A DNA stretch of 64,000 bases from positions 124,001-188,000 of the forward strand of contig JBPRGG010000172.1 in assembly GCA_051418075.1 (NCBI GenBank), read 5' to 3'. Source of the stretch: JBPRGG01 sp051418075. Its GTDB lineage: Bacteria > Bacteroidota > Bacteroidia > Cytophagales > Cyclobacteriaceae. Position 1 is the stretch's first letter. Each line of letters opens with the position of its first letter. The position numbers and the translations under genes were made by a program. The notes under the pieces were generated by a model. It made no database searches. It was not told the DNA's origin and saw only the letters and a list, made by a program, of their open reading frames with translations. Shown here piece by piece: positions 42,364 to 50,926 of the stretch.

Positions 42364-43626
42364 TTATTCTGCTCTCAATGCTTCTATAGGCCGGATAGAA
42401 GCAGCCTTTCTGGCAGGAATTAAGCCTGCCAGTGCTCCGCAGCCTATCAATATGGCTAAGGATGTTAATGCAATTCCCAAATCTATTTCCGGATTGGTAA
42501 ACATCTCCGCTTCCGCTCCGGATTGAGCAATGGCCATTGAAACACCTTCCAATAACAGCATGCCTATCACCAAACCGATATAACCGGCTATGGCTGTCAG
42601 GAATATAGATTCCTGCATGATCAGATTCACTATGGAAAAAGGAGTAGCTCCCATAGATTTTCTGATGCCAATTTCTTTGGTCCGCTCCTTCACTATTATA
42701 AGCATGATGTTGCTGACCCCGATCACACCAGCCATCAAAGTGCCAATCCCTACGATCCAGTTGAAAAGGCTGATGCCGTTAAATAACCCTGTGATTTGCC
42801 CAAATTCTTTCTCCAGATTTTCTGAACCCAGGGCATTTTTATCCTCAGGATGAATTTTGTGGCGTTCTCTTAATACATTTTTAATGCTTTCTTCCACCTG
42901 ACCACTTTCAAAGCCTTCCTTCACAGTAAAAGCAAACCAGCCAATCCTGTTGCCATAATTGAATGCTTGCTGAAAAGTGGTGAACGGTACATATATTGTC
43001 TGGGTATCCCGGTCTCCCTGTTCTCCTGAACGCAATGATTTGAATACACCGACCACTTTGAAATAAACGCCTTTAACCTTGACATAATCACCAATTGGGT
43101 CTTCGTCTTCTTCAAATAAAACTTTTCTGACATTTTCCCCTAATACTGCTATTTTTCTTCGGTTTTCGATATCAAATCGATTGATATGACGTCCCAGGTA
43201 TACATCTACTTTTTGTACATATTGATATTGGGGATAATCCCCATAAATGGTAAAAGCACCGGTTTTATTTTTCCTCACCACATTGTTGCCTCCTTGCCAT
43301 CCCCCTAAATTATTCCTGGGAGAGATGTATTCAAGGCCCTCCACCCGGTGTTGAATGGCTTGTTTATCTTCATTTGTAAACCTGACATATCGACCTGGTT
43401 GCATTCCCTGATAGGGCATTGTAGTTCGTTGGGACCATACAAACCCACTGTTCGTAGCCCAGGTGGAAAAATTTTTGGTGACACCGTTCTTTAATCCATT
43501 CCCGGAACCAAGCAGCAACATTAACATAAAAATGCCCCAAAAAACGCCGAACATGGTCAGGGCAGTTCGCAACTTGTTCTTTTTAATGGTGTTAAATATC
43601 TCTTGCCATTTATCGTAATCAAACAT
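42364..43626 (-). CDS. MacB/FtsX-type ABC permease, copy 2
   Basis: A 420-residue permease with the MacB layout: N-terminal helix (about 20-42, RTALTMFGVFWGIFMLML), a large periplasmic domain (about 45-285), and three C-terminal helices, with the FtsX core SNIMLIIVKERTKEIGIRKSMGATP (in two parts, about 305-330) and the end LIPARKAASIRPIEALR. It is paralogous to the preceding gene (14 bp away). It lacks an ATPase domain, which is supplied by the gene at 44909. Confidence 0.9.
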   Translation of the reverse strand: MFDYDKWQEIFNTIKKNKLRTALTMFGVFWGIFMLMLLLGSGNGLKNGVTKNFSTWATNSGFVWSQRTTMPYQGMQPGRYVRFTNEDKQAIQHRVEGLEYISPRNNLGGWQGGNNVVRKNKTGAFTIYGDYPQYQYVQKVDVYLGRHINRFDIENRRKIAVLGENVRKVLFEEDEDPIGDYVKVKGVYFKVVGVFKSLRSGEQGDRDTQTIYVPFTTFQQAFNYGNRIGWFAFTVKEGFESGQVEESIKNVLRERHKIHPEDKNALGSENLEKEFGQITGLFNGISLFNWIVGIGTLMAGVIGVSNIMLIIVKERTKEIGIRKSMGATPFSIVNLIMQESIFLTAIAGYIGLVIGMLLLEGVSMAIAQSGAEAEMFTNPEIDLGIALTSLAILIGCGALAGLIPARKAASIRPIEALRAE

Positions 43627-43640
43627 CTTTTTCTTGTAGT

Positions 43641-44888
43641 TTATTCATCTCTTAATGCTTCAATAGGTTGTACTTTGGCTGCTTTTTTGGCAGGAAAATA
43701 GCCTGCCAGAGCCCCGGCTAAAACCAGCAGAAAAGTAGCTGCCACAGCTGTTTGTAAATGAACTTCAGGATTCCTGAAAAATTCTGCCTCTACTTCAAAA
43801 TTGACCATTCCCCAATTGATCAGTTCGATCAGTCCAATTCCGGAAATCAGGCCAATATAACCTGCTACAAGTGTGATCACAATGGCTTCCTGCAGGAATA
43901 ATCCTATAATGGATCCAGGGGTAGCTCCCAATGCTTTCCTTACCCCGATTTCCCGTGTCCTTTCTTTCACCACGATCAACATGATATTACTAACTCCTAC
44001 AATGCCGGCTATAATAGTTCCCAAACCAACTACCCAAAGGAAAGCCCTGATGCCAGCAAAAAGGCTTACAAATTGCTGGAAATTTTCCACGCTGTTATAA
44101 ATATGAACTGCCCGTGGATCTTCCGGATCAAATACATGATTTACAGATAGTAAACTCCTGACCTGATCCACAATCTGATGGCTTTCAGCTACATTGGCCT
44201 CTCCTGCTGTGAACATGATATGATGAATATTATTTAAATTATTGTAGGCCAGCTGGGCAGTTGAAATTGGAATGAAAATCCTTCTGACTTCTCCTTCCCG
44301 TCCTTCCTCCTCATATACGCCCACTACTTTATATTGTATTCCCCTTACATCAATGTATTCCCCAACGGGATCCTGGTCTGATTCGAATAATCCCTCTTTT
44401 ACTTTGGTGCCTATAATACAAACCTTCCTACGTTCCCGAATATCAATGTCATTAATGTACCGGCCTGACTGAATTCTCTGTAATTCAAGGAATTGATGCT
44501 CCGGATGGATGCCGCTTACTTCAAATGAGGAATATTTGTTTTTATACCTTACCGTAAATTCACCATAACAGTAAAATCGAGCGGTAATATATTCAACTCC
44601 AGGTACTGTGTTTTTTATTTCCTCATAATCCTTATTGGTAAACTGGATGTTTTTACCCGGCTGCATTCCTTTAAAAGGTTTACTGGTTTGACCTGATCGA
44701 ACCCAAATACTATTAGTGGCATCATCCCTGAATTGAAATTCAACCCCATTCTGAAATCCGGTACCAAAACCAAGCAACATGATCAGCATAAATATGCCCC
44801 ATGAAACTGAAAAGGCTGTTAAGAAGGTACGCAACTTATTCTTTCGAATAGTGAACAGAATTTCTTCCCATTTATCCAGATCAAACAT
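43641..44888 (-). CDS. MacB/FtsX-type ABC permease, copy 1
   Basis: A 415-residue permease with the same topology as its downstream paralogue: N-terminal helix RTFLTAFSVSWGIFMLIMLL, a large periplasmic loop, and the core SNIMLIVVKERTREIGVRKA followed by LGATPGSI. The C-terminus is YFPAKKAAKVQPIEALRDE. It begins 20 bp after the ATPase gene. The pair probably forms a heterodimeric membrane unit with one ATPase, as seen in other Bacteroidota operons of this type. Confidence 0.9.
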   Translation of the reverse strand: MFDLDKWEEILFTIRKNKLRTFLTAFSVSWGIFMLIMLLGFGTGFQNGVEFQFRDDATNSIWVRSGQTSKPFKGMQPGKNIQFTNKDYEEIKNTVPGVEYITARFYCYGEFTVRYKNKYSSFEVSGIHPEHQFLELQRIQSGRYINDIDIRERRKVCIIGTKVKEGLFESDQDPVGEYIDVRGIQYKVVGVYEEEGREGEVRRIFIPISTAQLAYNNLNNIHHIMFTAGEANVAESHQIVDQVRSLLSVNHVFDPEDPRAVHIYNSVENFQQFVSLFAGIRAFLWVVGLGTIIAGIVGVSNIMLIVVKERTREIGVRKALGATPGSIIGLFLQEAIVITLVAGYIGLISGIGLIELINWGMVNFEVEAEFFRNPEVHLQTAVAATFLLVLAGALAGYFPAKKAAKVQPIEALRDE

Positions 44889-44908
44889 AATCTTAGGTTT
44901 AGTTTAGC

Positions 44909-45607
44909 TTATTTATTTTCCAGGCTTAAAATCTCTTCTTCCTGTTCGTTGGTTATAATGCCATCTTTCAGCCTTATAATGCGATCCGTGCTATTGGCAA
45001 TATCATTTTCGTGAGTCACAATGATCACCGTTTTTCCTGATGCATTTACTTCTTTGAATAATTTCATCACTTCCGAAGAAGTTTGAGAATCAAGCGCCCC
45101 GGTGGGTTCATCGGCCAGGATCACTTTGGGATCGGCAATTAAGGCTCTGGCAATGGCTACCCTTTGCTTTTGACCGCCAGACATTTCATTGGGCATATGA
45201 TGGGCCCAATCCGTCAATCCCACCCGGTCCAGGTATTCCATGGCTATTTTATTTCTTTTGGATCGACGCACTTTTTGATAATATAGTGGTAGTGCCACAT
45301 TCTCCATGGCATTTTTAAAGGAAAGCAGGTTAAAAGATTGAAACACAAAGCCAATAAAACGATTCCGGTAAATGGCGCTTTTCTTTTCCGTAAGATTCTT
45401 CATCAGGGTTTCATGGAGGGTATAAACTCCTTCATCATAAAAATCCAGCAGACCCAGGATGTTCAATAAGGTTGATTTTCCTGAACCTGATGATCCCATG
45501 ATAGAAACCAATTCTCCCTGGTTGATTTCCAGATCAATGCCCTTCAAAACTTTCAATGATTGTTTACCTACTGTATAGGATTTGGTGATTTTCTGAAGTT
45601 TTATCAT
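44909..45607 (-). CDS. ABC transporter ATPase (MacB/LolD-like)
   Basis: A 232-residue ATPase that powers the two permeases downstream. Walker A is GSSGSGKSTLLN (about 38-49), the Q loop is FVFQSFNLL, the signature MSGGQKQRVAIARAL (about 141-155), Walker B VILADEPTGALD, and the H loop IIVTHEND. The family (LolD/MacB/SalX) exports lipoproteins, peptides or macrolides. It is the first gene of a four-gene minus-strand operon (45607 to 41249). Confidence 0.93.
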   Translation of the reverse strand: MIKLQKITKSYTVGKQSLKVLKGIDLEINQGELVSIMGSSGSGKSTLLNILGLLDFYDEGVYTLHETLMKNLTEKKSAIYRNRFIGFVFQSFNLLSFKNAMENVALPLYYQKVRRSKRNKIAMEYLDRVGLTDWAHHMPNEMSGGQKQRVAIARALIADPKVILADEPTGALDSQTSSEVMKLFKEVNASGKTVIIVTHENDIANSTDRIIRLKDGIITNEQEEEILSLENK

Positions 45608-45908
45608 TCCATCGTGTTAAAAAATTCTTTTATAGCTGATCATATTTCATGCCATACCGATAAATTCTCCATTTGCAGGTCTTTTAAAAGGAATTATTGT
45701 GAAAAAACTGTTCGGGATTGTACGTTTTTGCAACAGGAAATGTTCAATAATGTACAGTGGTAACAGTTTACATATAATGTATATTTTTCTCAACATTTCT
45801 TACATTTAAACAATCCCATGCAGGATTGATTAAATATATCAGGGAAATAATTTTAGCTTTAGGCCCGTTATATATGCATAAGATAAATTTTATCAAAACA
45901 TTACCACT
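45608..45908. other. Divergent non-coding region between ABC operon and outer-membrane protein
   Basis: A 301-bp stretch with no supported gene. It must carry promoters for both flanking genes. An ATG at 45875 opens a 22-codon frame that stops before the OMP and is out of phase with it. A -7-like TAATTTTA (one mismatch to TAnnTTTG) occurs at about 45848-45855 upstream of the OMP. No exact promoter match was found. Confidence 0.35.
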
Positions 45909-46928
45909 TTGGCCCGGAAAAAGAAGCAAATTGTCCTTCTGACCTTTTTTGTTTTAATGCTTTATGGCAATTACCTTAAGGCTCAGGGGTTTAATCCCTA
46001 CAAAGGCTATGGCGAACCAAACCCCAAACGTAGTTTTGTCCGATCCGTTTTAAACAAAATTACCGTCACTGGCTCAATTGGCTACAGCAACCATTTTTAT
46101 AGTCATAATTTGGATGATTACCTGGTATTCCCCAAGAATGATAGCATTTTCATTGCTCCTAATTCCGGTGGAGGCGGTATTTATACTGGCTGGTTAAATG
46201 ACCCGGCACCGGCAAATGTGCAACTTACTGACCAGGATACCTTTCGGATCAGCACAGATACCACTGAATTCGGATTCAGGGCCAATGGTGCCGGTATTCC
46301 ATTGTTGTTTTCTCTTCAATATGAAATTGCTGAACGTTTCCGCATAGGTTTGGGTGCATCCATTGAATTTCATCGGGTCAGCCAATTGACACCTACTGCC
46401 TATAACGGGGAATTGGGCCGGACTGAGAATAAATTCAACACCACCTTTACCCGATTATTCGGAACTTTTGGCGGCAAGTTTTACCAGTTTGTTGATTGGC
46501 ATTATTACCTGGATGTAATGGGAGGGGTGATTAATTATGGTGCTGGCTTTAATCAACAACAATTGACCAAAAGTCTTTTTTTTAATGTTGGTGTTCCAAT
46601 AGAAAAAGAGTTTTCCGAATATTTCCGTCTGTATATTCGACCATCCTGGGAATTTAAAAACTATAGCATGGCTTTGCCTGGCTCAGAGCAGGTCATTGAT
46701 AATCGATTCCAGGTCCTGGCCATATCTTTTGGATTTAGATTCAATTATCCTGAGATCCCACGTTGCCCTATCAATGCTTGTCAAACCCAGCAAAAGCACA
46801 TCCATTCCGGAAATGAGTTTCGGGGGCAGCCATTCTACCGCAAACAGAATCCAAAAATTGGAGAACTTCATCCCCAGTTACATCGCTACAAAGGGAATAA
46901 TAAAAAGAAAAGGAGTGGGGGCTATTGA
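45909..46928 (+). CDS. Outer-membrane beta-barrel protein with basic C-terminal tail
   Basis: A 339-residue protein. The only workable start in frame is a TTG at 45909, giving a signal peptide MARKKKQIVLLTFFVLML then NYLKAQ; an in-frame stop at 45879 blocks longer forms. The body alternates in beta strands (ITVTGSIGYSNHFY, FRIGLGASIEF, YLDVMGGVINYGAGF, VLAISFGFRFNYPE), as in PorT-like barrels. After the last strand comes a Cys-containing and strongly basic tail (RCPINACQTQQKHIHSGNEF, then HPQLHRYKGNNKKKRSGG). That tail appears to be shared by similar Bacteroidota proteins. It may face the periplasm and bind a partner or polyanion; function is unknown. Confidence 0.75.
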   Translation: MARKKKQIVLLTFFVLMLYGNYLKAQGFNPYKGYGEPNPKRSFVRSVLNKITVTGSIGYSNHFYSHNLDDYLVFPKNDSIFIAPNSGGGGIYTGWLNDPAPANVQLTDQDTFRISTDTTEFGFRANGAGIPLLFSLQYEIAERFRIGLGASIEFHRVSQLTPTAYNGELGRTENKFNTTFTRLFGTFGGKFYQFVDWHYYLDVMGGVINYGAGFNQQQLTKSLFFNVGVPIEKEFSEYFRLYIRPSWEFKNYSMALPGSEQVIDNRFQVLAISFGFRFNYPEIPRCPINACQTQQKHIHSGNEFRGQPFYRKQNPKIGELHPQLHRYKGNNKKKRSGGY

Positions 46929-47030
46929 TTTGTTGCCAATTTTCAATAAACTAAAAGATTAAATACAATATTTTTTTAATCCTGCCTTTATAATCGTACA
47001 ATTTTTAAATTTAATGATTAAAAGGTTTTG

Positions 47031-47038
47031 TAATTTTG
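47031..47038 (+). promoter_or_regulatory. -7 box of the gyrA promoter
   Basis: TAATTTTG matches TAnnTTTG exactly. It ends 49 bp before the gyrA ATG at 47088. No convincing -33 TTG lies at 19-21 bp upstream. The region between box and ATG is unstructured. Confidence 0.5.
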
Positions 47039-47087
47039 CGTAACTTGCGCAGTATTTTAAGGATTACGCGATTACGAAAAAAAACTT

Positions 47088-49607
47088 ATGGCAGACGAAG
47101 GAGATAAAGAAAAAATTCCAGAGGGAAGGCCGGGAATAATTCCAATAAACATTGAAGATGAAATGAGAGGCGCTTACATCGATTATTCGATGTCTGTAAT
47201 CATTTCCAGAGCTTTACCCGATGTAAGAGATGGTTTAAAACCTGTACATCGTAGGGTATTGTACGGAATGTTGGATTTAGGAGTTACCCACACCAAACCT
47301 TACAAAAAATCGGCAAGAATTGTGGGGGAAGTCTTAGGAAAATACCATCCTCATGGAGATTCTTCAGTTTATGATACTATGGTGAGAATGGCCCAGGAAT
47401 GGTCATTGAGATATCCTCTGGTAGACGGGCAGGGTAACTTTGGCTCAATAGATGGAGACTCACCGGCAGCTATGCGATATACTGAAGCCCGATTAAGACG
47501 AATTGCCGAAGAAATGCTTACCGATATCAATAAAGATACGGTAGACTTTCAACCTAATTTTGATGATTCGCTTACTGAGCCATCAGTATTGCCAGGGAAG
47601 TTACCCAATTTGTTGGTAAACGGCACCTCTGGCATCGCTGTGGGTATGGCCACCAATATGCCACCTCATAATTTGACAGAGATCGTCAATGGTATTGTGG
47701 CCTACATCGATAACAATGAAATTACGGTCAGTGAATTGATGGAACACATCACTGCTCCTGATTTTCCCACCGGAGGTATCATTTACGGTTATCAGGGCGT
47801 GAAATCAGCCTTTGAAACAGGTAGAGGAAGGGTAGTGATGCGAGCAAAAGCAGTTGCTGAAACTTCATCGTCAGGAAAGGAGCAAATCATTGTCACTGAA
47901 ATACCTTACATGGTCAATAAGGCCAGTATGATTGAGAAAACCGCACAGTTGGTAAATGATAAAAAAATAGAAGGGATTTCAGACATCAGGGATGAATCAG
48001 ACCGCGATGGCCTAAGGATTGTTTATGACCTGAAAAAAGATGCTATTCCCAATATAGTACTAAATAATCTGTACAAATATACCCAGCTTCAATCATCATT
48101 CGGGGTAAATAATGTAGCCCTGGTAAAAGGGAAACCACGTACCCTGAACCTGCAAGAGCTGATCAAATATTTTGTAGAACACCGCCATGATGTAGTAGTT
48201 CGAAGGACCAAATATGAATTGGCAGAAGCCGAGCGCAGAGCCCATATTCTGGAAGGTTATTTAATCGCTTTGGATAACCTGGATGAGGTGATTGAGCTTA
48301 TTCGTGGATCGAAGGATCCAGATACAGCCAGAGAAGGGCTGATGACCCGATTCAACCTGACAGAAATTCAGGCCAGAGCTATTCTGGATATGCGTCTGCA
48401 AAGACTGACAGGTCTGGAAAGAGAAAAAATCCAAAAAGAGTATGACGAGATTAAGAAGCTGATAGATCATCTGAATGATATTCTGGCAGATGAAGGCTTG
48501 AGGATGCAGATCATTAAAGATGAACTGACTGAGATAAAAGAAAGATATGGAGATGAAAGACGAACAGCAATTGAACATAGCGCGGATGATTTCTCAGTAG
48601 AAGATATGATTGCTGATGAAGATATGGTAATTACAGTATCACATCAGGGTTATATTAAAAGAACTCCTTTGATAGAATATAAAATACAGGGAAGGGGCGG
48701 GGTAGGCTCCCGTGGAGCCAGCTCAAAAGATGATGACTTTACTGACCACATGTTTATTGCCAGCACCCACAATTATGTACTGATTTTCACCCATTTGGGC
48801 AAAGTATACTGGCTCAAGGTTTATGAAATTCCGGAAGGCAGTAAAATAGCCAAAGGAAGAGCCATACAGAATCTGATTAATATTTCCCCTGAAGATTCAG
48901 TGCGGGCGGTGATCAACGTAAAAAATCTAACTGACGAAGACTATATAAATAATAATTTCCTGGTGATGTGTACAGAAAAGGGTACCATCAAAAAAACATC
49001 ATTGGAGGCATATTCAAGGCCCCGGCAAAATGGTATAAATGCTATTACCATTAATGAAGGTGACCGGTTGCTTAATGTACGTCTCACCAATGGGCAAAAT
49101 CATATAGTCTTAGCCTTAAAATCAGGGCGGGCTATAAGATTTCCTGAAGATGAGGTCAGACCCATGGGCCGAACTGCAGCTGGTGTCAGAGGCGTTTCAT
49201 TGGCCTCTGCAGAGGATCGTGTAGTTGGAATGGTATGTATTTCAAAGTTGGAATCAAATTTGCTAGTAGTATCCGAAAAAGGTTATGGAAAACGTTCGGA
49301 CATCGAGGAATACCGGGTGACCAGAAGAGGTGGAAAGGGCGTGAAAACCTTGAATGTGACCGAAAAAACCGGTCATTTGGTGGCTATCAAAGAAGTAGTA
49401 GACAGTGACGATTTAATGATAATTAATCGGTCAGGTATCACCATTCGCATGGCGGTGAGTGATTTACGCATAATGGGCCGGGCAACTCAAGGGGTTCGGC
49501 TAATTAAACTTAGTGAGAATGACAAAATTTCATCAGTAGAAAAAATAGAAAATATTGATGAAGAAGAAGTGGATAATGAAACAAATTTATCTGAGAATGG
49601 ACAATAA
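47088..49607 (+). CDS. gyrA: DNA gyrase subunit A
   Basis: GyrA cuts and rejoins DNA during negative supercoiling. The 839-residue protein starts with the usual PINIEDEMRGAYIDYSMSVI and shows the winged-helix active site with Tyr131 in AMRYTEARL. The quinolone-resistance region reads HPHGDSSVYDTMVRMAQ, with the wild-type Ser and Asp in the classic positions. The C-terminal pinwheel carries the GyrA box-like QGRGGVGSRG (about 530-539). The acidic tail (after about 815) is typical. ParC can be excluded because the GyrA box and pinwheel length fit gyrase. Confidence 0.95.
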   Translation: MADEGDKEKIPEGRPGIIPINIEDEMRGAYIDYSMSVIISRALPDVRDGLKPVHRRVLYGMLDLGVTHTKPYKKSARIVGEVLGKYHPHGDSSVYDTMVRMAQEWSLRYPLVDGQGNFGSIDGDSPAAMRYTEARLRRIAEEMLTDINKDTVDFQPNFDDSLTEPSVLPGKLPNLLVNGTSGIAVGMATNMPPHNLTEIVNGIVAYIDNNEITVSELMEHITAPDFPTGGIIYGYQGVKSAFETGRGRVVMRAKAVAETSSSGKEQIIVTEIPYMVNKASMIEKTAQLVNDKKIEGISDIRDESDRDGLRIVYDLKKDAIPNIVLNNLYKYTQLQSSFGVNNVALVKGKPRTLNLQELIKYFVEHRHDVVVRRTKYELAEAERRAHILEGYLIALDNLDEVIELIRGSKDPDTAREGLMTRFNLTEIQARAILDMRLQRLTGLEREKIQKEYDEIKKLIDHLNDILADEGLRMQIIKDELTEIKERYGDERRTAIEHSADDFSVEDMIADEDMVITVSHQGYIKRTPLIEYKIQGRGGVGSRGASSKDDDFTDHMFIASTHNYVLIFTHLGKVYWLKVYEIPEGSKIAKGRAIQNLINISPEDSVRAVINVKNLTDEDYINNNFLVMCTEKGTIKKTSLEAYSRPRQNGINAITINEGDRLLNVRLTNGQNHIVLALKSGRAIRFPEDEVRPMGRTAAGVRGVSLASAEDRVVGMVCISKLESNLLVVSEKGYGKRSDIEEYRVTRRGGKGVKTLNVTEKTGHLVAIKEVVDSDDLMIINRSGITIRMAVSDLRIMGRATQGVRLIKLSENDKISSVEKIENIDEEEVDNETNLSENGQ

Positions 49608-49672
49608 TTGTAATATTGGATATTTGAAAATTCTAACGTAATTTTAGGAACCGAAAAATTTAATTGAAAACA

Positions 49673-50848
49673 ATGAGAAAAGTTGCATTATTATTAGTTT
49701 TAAGTGTGATTGCATTTAATTCTTTTGCCCAGAATTCAGCAGTGAATCGAGCAGATCGGTACGTGAATAGTGGCGAACTAGATCAGGCCAAGGAATATAT
49801 TGATCAGGCCGTTGTTCATGAGAAAACAGTAGATAAAGGAAAAACCTGGTATACCAAAGGACAGGTTTATAAAGCCATTGCTTTTTCCGATGACCCTACT
49901 TTTCAGAATCTGGATGACAATCCTTTTGAAGAAGCAGTAGAGGCTTATCATAAAGCCCAGGATATGGAAAAAGATGGATCAACCTATCATTTATTTGCCG
50001 GACAGGGGTTGCAAGAGTTATGGAGTCGCATGTTAAATAAAGGAGCAGAATTATACCAGGAAGGTGTTTATGAAGAGGCTATTGATGCTTTTAATAAGAC
50101 AAAGGAAGTATTTCCTGAAGACACTACCGGTTATTTATATGCTGGTGTAGCAGCAATGCAGGGTGGCATGTATGATGTTGCAGCTGATAATTATTATAAA
50201 TTGTTAGATCTGGGATATGACCAACTGGATGTTTATACCAGCTTGCTCTGGATAGAAAGAAATCAAAATGAAGATAAAGAAAAAGCCCTGGAAATTGTAA
50301 GAGAAGCCAGGGAGAAGTATCCTGATAACAGGGATTTAATGAAGGAAGAAATCAACTTACTGATCAACCTTGAAATGGCAGATGAAGCCCGGGAAAAACT
50401 GGAATCCGCTATTGAAGCTGAACCTGATAACCCTTCGTTATTCTATAGTCTGGCTTTCTTATATGATGAAACCGGAAATAATGAAAAAGCAGTGGAAACC
50501 TATAAAAAAGCACTGGAGCTGAAACCTGATTATTTTGAGGCTAACTTCAACCTGGCTGTGTATTATTTCAACAAAGGTGTGGAAATTTTGAAAGAAGCCA
50601 ATAACATGGACCTCGAAACTTATCAAAAGAAAGGAAAAGAAGTAATTGCAGAAGCTGATAAATTCATTGAAAAGTCCATTCCATATCTGGAAAAAGCCCA
50701 TGAATCTCAACCAGATGATTTAACAGTAATTGAAACACTGGAAACAGCTTATGAAGAGTTGAAAATGGAGGATAAAGCAGAGGAATTCAGAAAGAAAATG
50801 GAAGCTTTAGGTGGGGTACAGGACTCACCAAACCAACCACAGAATTAA
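49673..50848 (+). CDS. Secreted/periplasmic tetratricopeptide-repeat protein
   Basis: I take the ATG at 49673 (391 residues), which starts a clear signal peptide (MRKVALLLVLSVIAFNSFAQ); a TTG nine bases upstream is the open-frame start. The rest is a string of about eight TPR-like helical pairs (for example SLFYSLAFLYDETGNNEKAV then ETYKKALELKPDYFEANFNL, about 245-290). There are no enzyme motifs. TPR proteins act as protein-binding scaffolds, in Bacteroidota often in the periplasm. It lies 65 bp after gyrA and ends at a strong terminator, so it may be in the gyrA transcript. Confidence 0.88.
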   Translation: MRKVALLLVLSVIAFNSFAQNSAVNRADRYVNSGELDQAKEYIDQAVVHEKTVDKGKTWYTKGQVYKAIAFSDDPTFQNLDDNPFEEAVEAYHKAQDMEKDGSTYHLFAGQGLQELWSRMLNKGAELYQEGVYEEAIDAFNKTKEVFPEDTTGYLYAGVAAMQGGMYDVAADNYYKLLDLGYDQLDVYTSLLWIERNQNEDKEKALEIVREAREKYPDNRDLMKEEINLLINLEMADEAREKLESAIEAEPDNPSLFYSLAFLYDETGNNEKAVETYKKALELKPDYFEANFNLAVYYFNKGVEILKEANNMDLETYQKKGKEVIAEADKFIEKSIPYLEKAHESQPDDLTVIETLETAYEELKMEDKAEEFRKKMEALGGVQDSPNQPQN

Positions 50849-50873
50849 TAAATTTTTAATATTTGTTTTTATT

Positions 50874-50902
50874 AAAAGCTGGATCAGTCCAGCTTTTTTT
50901 TT
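50874..50902 (+). terminator. Rho-independent terminator after the TPR gene
   Basis: AAAAGCTGGA (50874-50883) pairs perfectly with TCCAGCTTTT (50888-50897) around a 4-nt loop and is followed by a T run to about 50902. It lies 26 bp after the TPR stop and 25 bp before the GH9 start. Confidence 0.9.
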
Positions 50903-50926
50903 ACTTAAAATTAAATAATTAAGATC

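Noticed and set aside
42364..44888. Treating the two FtsX-type permeases as one duplicated frameshifted gene
   Set aside because: Each has a full N-terminal helix, periplasmic domain and C-terminal core, with clean starts and stops; they are two real paralogues.
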